DNA of 6,393 nucleotides, taken from NCBI GenBank assembly GCA_012514125.1, contig JAAZAW010000140.1, positions 1 to 6,393 of the forward strand. The letters are read 5' to 3'. This stretch comes from Phycisphaerae bacterium (GTDB lineage Bacteria; Planctomycetota; Phycisphaerae; JAAYCJ01). Both the position numbers and the translations under genes were made by a program. A model generated the notes under the pieces. That model made no database searches and was not told the DNA's origin. It saw only the letters and a program-made list of their open reading frames with translations. Below, piece after piece: positions 1-4,231 of the stretch. Position 1 is the first letter of the stretch, and every line of letters starts with the position of its first letter.

Positions 1-2304
1 ACGACGAACCTGAGCGATCGCGGGCTTATTCGCAATGCCGCGTACAATACGTGGGCAGATCATCGTAAATATCTTTCTTGCTGGACGCCCGACGTCAGGG
101 TTTATTCTCCTTTGGTCGAGACCGGCGATTGTTCCACGGTGGCAATCAGTTTGGATTTTCGTCCTGCTGATGGGACCATAGGCGGGGCGGATCCGAATGG
201 CGGAGGGTATATCGGACTTTATGGAACGACGACCGAAGGAGGTCCGAATGATCGGGGAATCACCTTGATTCGTTTTGATTCAACGGGTGTGGACACCGGT
301 AATATTGTGGCCTCGACCGGCGGGTCGGATAATTTTGTGACGTTGGGTACGTGGACGTATGTTGACAGCAACACGAATTATCATTTCGATATTTTGGTGG
401 ATAATGTGAATCGCATGACGACGATTTCCATCGATGGTGGTGAGCCGGTAACGCTGAACTGGGGCGGCAGTTTCGGCACGGCGATGAGTAGCGGGACTTT
501 TAACCAGATATGGTTCCGCGGAGGATTGAATGCGACGAACAATATGACCGCGGTGGATAATCTGCTGATTGAAGAAGGTCCTGCGGTGGCGGCTGCGCCG
601 ACCTTTACGCCCGATGAAATGTTTATCACGGGGCCAACTGAGGTTACGATAAGTAGTGTGACGCAAAATGCTGTGATTTATTATACACTTGACGGAAGTA
701 CCCCGACGAAAAATAGTCCAACTTATGGTTCTTCGCCGCTAACGGTGACAGTCAATGGTGGGGATACCCTTTCGGCTATTGCAGTGGCGGATGGTTTTGA
801 TAATAGTCCGGTGAGCAGACAGGGCTTCCGAACCAGGACAATTCCGATTGTGGCATGGATAGGAATGCCGTCGAATCAACTCACCCTGGAAAGATTTCTG
901 GAACTGCGGGAAGCAGGTTTTACACATCAACTCTCGCAGTATTATGCATCTTTCGATTACGCACGATGGGCACTTGATAAAGCCAGGGAAGCGGGGATCA
1001 AATTCATTCCGCCTGTTATCCCAAGCTACACTGCCTGGTGCGTTGAGCAGATCAAAGATCATCCTGCTCTGGAGGCCTATTATGTCGATGATGAACCTAA
1101 TGCGAGCGAATTTTCATCTGTGGCCCAGACGGCCGCGACGATCCAGACTCTGGATCCGAACCACTGGTGTTATATAAATTTATTTTCAAATTACGCCGAT
1201 CTTTCCTGGGGTGTGTCTACATATCAGGATTACGTTGATAACTTTTTGAATACGGTTTCGGTTCCGGTGCTTTCTTTTGATCATTATCCGATTACCTCTA
1301 CCGGAATTAATCCGCTTTTCTATGAAAATCTGGAAGTGATCTCTACAGCAGCGAAACAAAAAGGAATTCCTTTCTGGGCCTTTGCTCTGTCTTCGCCGCA
1401 TTATGACTATTCAATGCCGACGTTGGCGCATCTTCGCTTCCAGATGTTCAGTAATTTGGCTTATGGGGCACAGGGACTTCAATACTTTACGTATTGGATG
1501 TGTATTGCCGATTCGATCAGTGGCCCGATGGACCTTGATGGCAATCGTACACCGATCTGGTATATCGTTCAGGAGATGAACGCAGAAATTGTAGGGCTTT
1601 CGCCGGTGTTCTTCGGAGCCGAGGTGATGAGTGTTGGTCATACCGGCAGTCTCCCTTCCGGAACGACCGCCTATACGAATAGTGCTCCGATCAACAGTCT
1701 GACAACTTCCGGCAGTGATGGCGCGGTGGTTTCCCGGTTGACCAATGGCGACAATGACTACCTTGTGGTTGTCAACCGCGATATCGTCAGCACGATGACG
1801 CTGAATATCGGGTTGGATACATCAAAGACGTTCACTCGAGTTTCCAAGGGCGGCAGTGAAACGGCGATCAGTGGTGGAACGGTGTCGTATACGGTTGATC
1901 CTGCGGATATCGTGATTCTTAAATGGAGTAATGTAACACCAAGAATTCCCGGCGACGCCAACGGCGACGGCGTGGTGAATGTCGGCGACTTGGGCATCCT
2001 GGCGGCCAATTATGGAAGAGACCTTCAGGCACAAGGTGTCCCGCAAGCTCAGTGGTGGGGATTGGGCGATTTCAACAATGACGGCGTGGTGAACGTCGGC
2101 GATCTGGGCATCCTGGCGGCCAACTATGGTTCGAGCGGATCGAGCTTCCAGGCAGATTACGCGAAGGTCTTCGGAACGATGTCCGATGATGCCTCCACCG
2201 ACGATGATGACGATATCGCGGGTTCGCTTTGCGGCGGTCTGGGCTTGCCGCTTGTGGCAGGCCTGGCCCTGATGGGGCTGATGCTCATTAAGTTGGACGA
2301 GTAG
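1..2304 (+). CDS. Modular secreted GH-A-like glycoside hydrolase with dockerin repeats and C-terminal hydrophobic tail (5'-partial)
   Basis: The frame is open from base 1 to the TAG at 2302-2304 (767 codons), so the start and any signal peptide lie upstream; the TTG at 112 falls inside a domain and is not a credible start. Seen, numbering from the first codon: about 1-195, a glycine/Thr-rich beta-sandwich resembling LamG/concanavalin-type lectin domains; about 201-275, a chitobiase C-terminal/Fn3-associated domain with IYYTLDGSTPT at 226-236; about 281-520, a TIM-barrel-like region with YYVDDEPN (E365, likely acid/base position), SFDHYP (D427-P430), PFWAF (457-461) and YFTYWM (to 500); about 525-645, a beta-sandwich; 651-710, two dockerin repeats; 729-738, a Ser/Thr/Asp-rich acidic linker; 744-767, Cys-Gly-Gly, a hydrophobic stretch and a Lys-Leu-Asp-Glu end. 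Inference: an extracellular or surface-bound enzyme acting on a polysaccharide. The barrel resembles GH42 and related clan GH-A families, but the family and substrate are unassigned and no nucleophile Glu is evident. A non-catalytic carbohydrate-binding role is the alternative. Confidence 0.85.
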   Translation, partial: TTNLSDRGLIRNAAYNTWADHRKYLSCWTPDVRVYSPLVETGDCSTVAISLDFRPADGTIGGADPNGGGYIGLYGTTTEGGPNDRGITLIRFDSTGVDTGNIVASTGGSDNFVTLGTWTYVDSNTNYHFDILVDNVNRMTTISIDGGEPVTLNWGGSFGTAMSSGTFNQIWFRGGLNATNNMTAVDNLLIEEGPAVAAAPTFTPDEMFITGPTEVTISSVTQNAVIYYTLDGSTPTKNSPTYGSSPLTVTVNGGDTLSAIAVADGFDNSPVSRQGFRTRTIPIVAWIGMPSNQLTLERFLELREAGFTHQLSQYYASFDYARWALDKAREAGIKFIPPVIPSYTAWCVEQIKDHPALEAYYVDDEPNASEFSSVAQTAATIQTLDPNHWCYINLFSNYADLSWGVSTYQDYVDNFLNTVSVPVLSFDHYPITSTGINPLFYENLEVISTAAKQKGIPFWAFALSSPHYDYSMPTLAHLRFQMFSNLAYGAQGLQYFTYWMCIADSISGPMDLDGNRTPIWYIVQEMNAEIVGLSPVFFGAEVMSVGHTGSLPSGTTAYTNSAPINSLTTSGSDGAVVSRLTNGDNDYLVVVNRDIVSTMTLNIGLDTSKTFTRVSKGGSETAISGGTVSYTVDPADIVILKWSNVTPRIPGDANGDGVVNVGDLGILAANYGRDLQAQGVPQAQWWGLGDFNNDGVVNVGDLGILAANYGSSGSSFQADYAKVFGTMSDDASTDDDDDIAGSLCGGLGLPLVAGLALMGLMLIKLDE
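1951..2130 (+). repeat. Pair of dockerin type I calcium-binding repeats within the first CDS
   Basis: Two 66-bp units, 1951-2016 and 2065-2130, encode nearly identical 22-residue segments (residues 651-672 and 689-710), starting GDANGDG and GDFNNDG and then sharing VVNVGDLGILAANYG. By eye 55 of 66 bases match; eight of the eleven differences fall in the first four codons or at third positions. The Asp/Asn/Gly spacing is that of the EF-hand-like loop of type I dockerins. The 16-codon spacer (2017-2064) is Gln/Trp-rich. Dockerins bind cohesins in clostridial cellulosomes, but in planctomycete-like genomes such repeats are frequent on secreted proteins whose partner is often unknown. No cohesin is visible in this window. 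The repeats look more GC-rich than the flanking codons. Confidence 0.9.
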
Positions 2305-2450
2305 GAAGTTCTTATAACCCATCGGCGGGTTTAACCGCCCGCCGATGGAGTAGATTGTAACGTTTCCCTGAAGAAAAGGAACGACCGCGTAGGAGAAGAT
2401 CGTATAAATAAGAAGATTGGCTGCTGTGAAAGTCGAGTAAGGAAAAATCG
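2305..2450 (+). other. 146-bp intergenic region between the first GH gene and the serine hydrolase
   Basis: It holds the GC-rich hairpin (2319-2348), a purine-rich stretch (about 2370-2400) and the Shine-Dalgarno AAGGAA at 2439-2444. A TATAAA at 2403-2408 could be a -10 element for the downstream genes, but there is no good -35 about 17 bases upstream of it. A promoter for the three-gene group is expected here on context alone. Confidence 0.4.
2319..2348 (+). terminator. GC-rich hairpin after the first gene, probable terminator
   Basis: An 11-bp perfect stem pairs 2319-2329 (CCATCGGCGGG) with 2338-2348 (CCCGCCGATGG) around an 8-nt loop, beginning 14 bases after the TAG stop. The position and strength fit a transcription terminator. 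There is no T-tract downstream (the following bases are AGTAGATTGTAACG), so it may work poorly as an intrinsic terminator and could instead be a 3'-end-stabilising or REP-like hairpin. It is the only strong inverted repeat I found between genes. Confidence 0.55.
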
Positions 2451-3494
2451 ATGAACTCTTTTGAGGATGAAATTAAATTTGAACTCGAAAATAATATTAT
2501 CCATGGGGCAGTCATTTTAACGGGAACCTTAAAGGGAACGCTCGTTGAAAAAGCATGGGGTTATGCCGACATTGACAGCAAGATACCGATGCGGATTGAT
2601 ACCATTTTTGATCTGGCCAGTATTACAAAAGTATTGGCATCAACGACAGCAATTGCTATTTGCTGTGATGACGGGCTTGTTGATTTTGATGAACCATTTA
2701 CCAAATATCTTCCGGAATACACCGCACCGCTTGAGGAAGCGATCACTATACGCGATTTAGCCATGCACATTTCAGGTTTTGGTCAGCAGGTTCATTACGA
2801 AGCTCTTACAGGCTCTGAAATCCGCCATAATCTGTTGACTGTTTCGCCACAATATCTTCCCCATGAAAAATTTGAATATTCCTGCTGGAATTTTCACTTG
2901 CTCGGTATGATTGTGGAAAAGGTCACCGGGAAATCTTTGCCCGACTTCTGCCGGGAAAGAATCTTTGAACCGCTTAACATGCGCTATACTTCGTTAGGAA
3001 AGCCGGTAATACAGGATATCTCACGACTGGCTAAAACATGTAATACTGAAAAATCAGGAGAAATTTCTGATTATATCGCATTCAGGCTCTATCGTGATGG
3101 ATTTACAGCCGGCAATGCGGGAGCTTTTTCCTGTACCGGCGATTTGGCCAAGTTTTGCCGATGTGTGCTTAAAGGGGGGCGGTATGCTCAAAACAAACGC
3201 CTCTTTTCTGATTATACCTTTGATGCTATAACCCAGCCTCGCATGCGTTGGCTTACTGTCCAGCGGAGCCTGGGATGGATCGTTTCTGATGAGCTGAAAC
3301 CCTATGGATTTTCTGAACATACCCTCTACCATTCTGGCTGGAGCGGGCAGACGATATTTCTTGATTTGGATAAACAGTTTTACGCCATTGTACTGACAAC
3401 TCGAATCTCTGACGAATATGCTCGAGCAAAACTCGGCCGCTTTCGGATCATCAGTGATCTGGGCAAATTATTACAGAAGAACGTACTCAAGTAA
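2451..3494 (+). CDS. Beta-lactamase-family serine hydrolase (class C / penicillin-binding-protein-like)
   Basis: A 347-residue protein with the size and motifs of the PF00144 beta-lactamase/esterase/DD-peptidase family. Seen: the nucleophile motif S57-I-T-K60 in DLASITK; a second motif Y143-S144-C145 in FEYSCWNFHLLG; the third motif H294-S-G296 in YHSGWSGQ; and AGNAGAFSCTGDLAKF near 220-235, matching the AGHAGLFST-type block of the YfeW/PBP4B-like branch. The upstream TxxTE-like element (KTCNTE) is also typical of that branch. The ATG start is supported by AAGGAA at 2439-2444, 6 nt upstream. No signal peptide or membrane segment is visible, so a cytoplasmic location is inferred. Known activities in the family include esterase, DD-carboxypeptidase, D-aminopeptidase and beta-lactamase; which applies here cannot be told. 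The usual Asn in Y-S-N is Cys here and the usual His in GHAG is Asn. It reads as more AT-rich than the first gene. It lies 36 nt upstream of the prepilin-like gene and may share its transcript. Confidence 0.9.
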   Translation: MNSFEDEIKFELENNIIHGAVILTGTLKGTLVEKAWGYADIDSKIPMRIDTIFDLASITKVLASTTAIAICCDDGLVDFDEPFTKYLPEYTAPLEEAITIRDLAMHISGFGQQVHYEALTGSEIRHNLLTVSPQYLPHEKFEYSCWNFHLLGMIVEKVTGKSLPDFCRERIFEPLNMRYTSLGKPVIQDISRLAKTCNTEKSGEISDYIAFRLYRDGFTAGNAGAFSCTGDLAKFCRCVLKGGRYAQNKRLFSDYTFDAITQPRMRWLTVQRSLGWIVSDELKPYGFSEHTLYHSGWSGQTIFLDLDKQFYAIVLTTRISDEYARAKLGRFRIISDLGKLLQKNVLK

Positions 3495-3519
3495 TGAAGA
3501 AATTCAACATATAAAATTA

Positions 3520-3528
3520 GAGGAAGGA
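3520..3528 (+). promoter_or_regulatory. Ribosome binding site of the prepilin-like gene
   Basis: GAGGAAGGA is a strong purine-rich Shine-Dalgarno stretch before a tandem ATGATG (3531 and 3534). The second ATG gives the more usual 5-nt spacing from the last A; the first gives 2 nt, or about 6 nt if the upstream AGGA pairs instead. The two starts differ by one Met, which is lost on prepilin processing anyway. Confidence 0.7.
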
Positions 3529-3530
3529 TA

Positions 3531-4220
3531 ATGATGAATAAGAATGCTAAGGCCCGAGGTTTTTTTCACGGTTTCACACTCATCGAATTGCTCGTGGTGG
3601 TGGCGATTATTGCGGTGCTGATTGCCCTGTTGCTGCCTGCGTTAAACAGTGCTCGCGAAAGTGCTCGGAAAGTGGTTTGTTTAAGCAATTTAAAGCAGCT
3701 TGGAAATGGTATGGCTCTTTATGCAACCGAAAATAACAGTATTTTGCCTTCGGCTACGGTAAAGAATAGCTATGTTCCTGATGGTCAGGAATATTGGTTT
3801 TTTCTGGTCGCGAAATATGCCGGAGTTAATTTTAAATATTATGGACCGGCTGGGGGAGGGTGGCGCACAGAACCGTTGGGCAAGCCGAGCATCATGTCGT
3901 GTCCGAACGTCAATCCCGAACAGGGGGTGAGTTTTCCGCGAGATGTCAACTATGGATACAATATGGAGTTTATGCTTCGATCCATCGATGCCGTTGATGG
4001 AACCTATTGTTTGCTGGCTGATGAAGTTAATTTTTATCTATTCGTTAATGATCGAAATTATTGTTGGACCCAGTACCACTGGAAAAATGGACCGTTTTCA
4101 AACCTTGCGTTTGGTCGTCACAGTGGTGGATTAAACCTCTATTTCACCGATGGCCATGCCGCATGGATGGAAGATAAAAAAGTCACCGTAAATATCATTG
4201 ACGATCATATCAAATATTAG
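3531..4220 (+). CDS. Prepilin-type N-terminal cleavage/methylation protein with H-X9-DG motif
   Basis: A 229-residue type II secretion/type IV pilin-like protein. Seen: a short basic leader ending in G14, then F15-T-L-I-E19, a classic prepilin peptidase site with the conserved Glu at +5; a hydrophobic helix to about residue 37 (LLVVVAIIAVLIALLLPAL); a SARESARKVVCLSNLKQLG segment at 40-58 typical of the family; a CPN motif with Cys124; a YGYN motif at 141-144; and, near the C-terminus, H197-SGGLNLYFT-D207-G208, the H-X9-DG signature. Known: these proteins are highly expanded in Planctomycetes, Lentisphaerae and Verrucomicrobia, are expected to be cleaved and methylated by a prepilin peptidase, and sit in the inner membrane or a pseudopilus; their individual roles are largely unknown. 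The gene lies 11 nt upstream of a secreted GH42-like gene, so a link to export or surface display of that protein is inferred. No assembly ATPase or secretin is in the window. Confidence 0.93.
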   Translation: MMNKNAKARGFFHGFTLIELLVVVAIIAVLIALLLPALNSARESARKVVCLSNLKQLGNGMALYATENNSILPSATVKNSYVPDGQEYWFFLVAKYAGVNFKYYGPAGGGWRTEPLGKPSIMSCPNVNPEQGVSFPRDVNYGYNMEFMLRSIDAVDGTYCLLADEVNFYLFVNDRNYCWTQYHWKNGPFSNLAFGRHSGGLNLYFTDGHAAWMEDKKVTVNIIDDHIKY

Positions 4221-4221
4221 C

Positions 4222-4225
4222 GAGG
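4222..4225 (+). promoter_or_regulatory. Ribosome binding site supporting the GTG start at 4232
   Basis: GAGG lies 6 nt before GTG 4232-4234, directly after the TAG stop of the prepilin-like gene at 4218-4220. No in-frame ATG is available before the signal peptide: the frame opens at 4202 and the only upstream alternative is CTG at 4229. This decides the start of a gene that would otherwise be missed. Confidence 0.65.
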
Positions 4226-4231
4226 TATCTG

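Noticed and set aside
112..114. TTG as start of the first gene
   Set aside because: The frame continues upstream to base 1 with sensible codons, the TTG falls inside the lectin-like domain, and no Shine-Dalgarno or signal peptide accompanies it.
280..1062. Several - strand open frames of 80-130 codons
   Set aside because: They are antisense to recognisable LamG-like, chitobiase-C-terminal and barrel domains of the first gene, and their products are Arg/His-rich low-complexity translations typical of shadow frames.
1822..2322. 166-codon open frame on the - strand
   Set aside because: It is the complement of the dockerin region; its repeated IVGRQDAQIADVHHAV-like peptides are simply the mirror of the two dockerin repeats.
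2403..2408. TATAAA as a -10 promoter box
   Set aside because: No convincing -35 hexamer lies at the right distance and the region is simply AT-rich; kept only as a remark under the intergenic entry.
3510..3517. TATAAAAT just before the prepilin-like gene
   Set aside because: It is only about 14 bases from the start codon, would leave almost no leader for the Shine-Dalgarno, and has no -35 partner.
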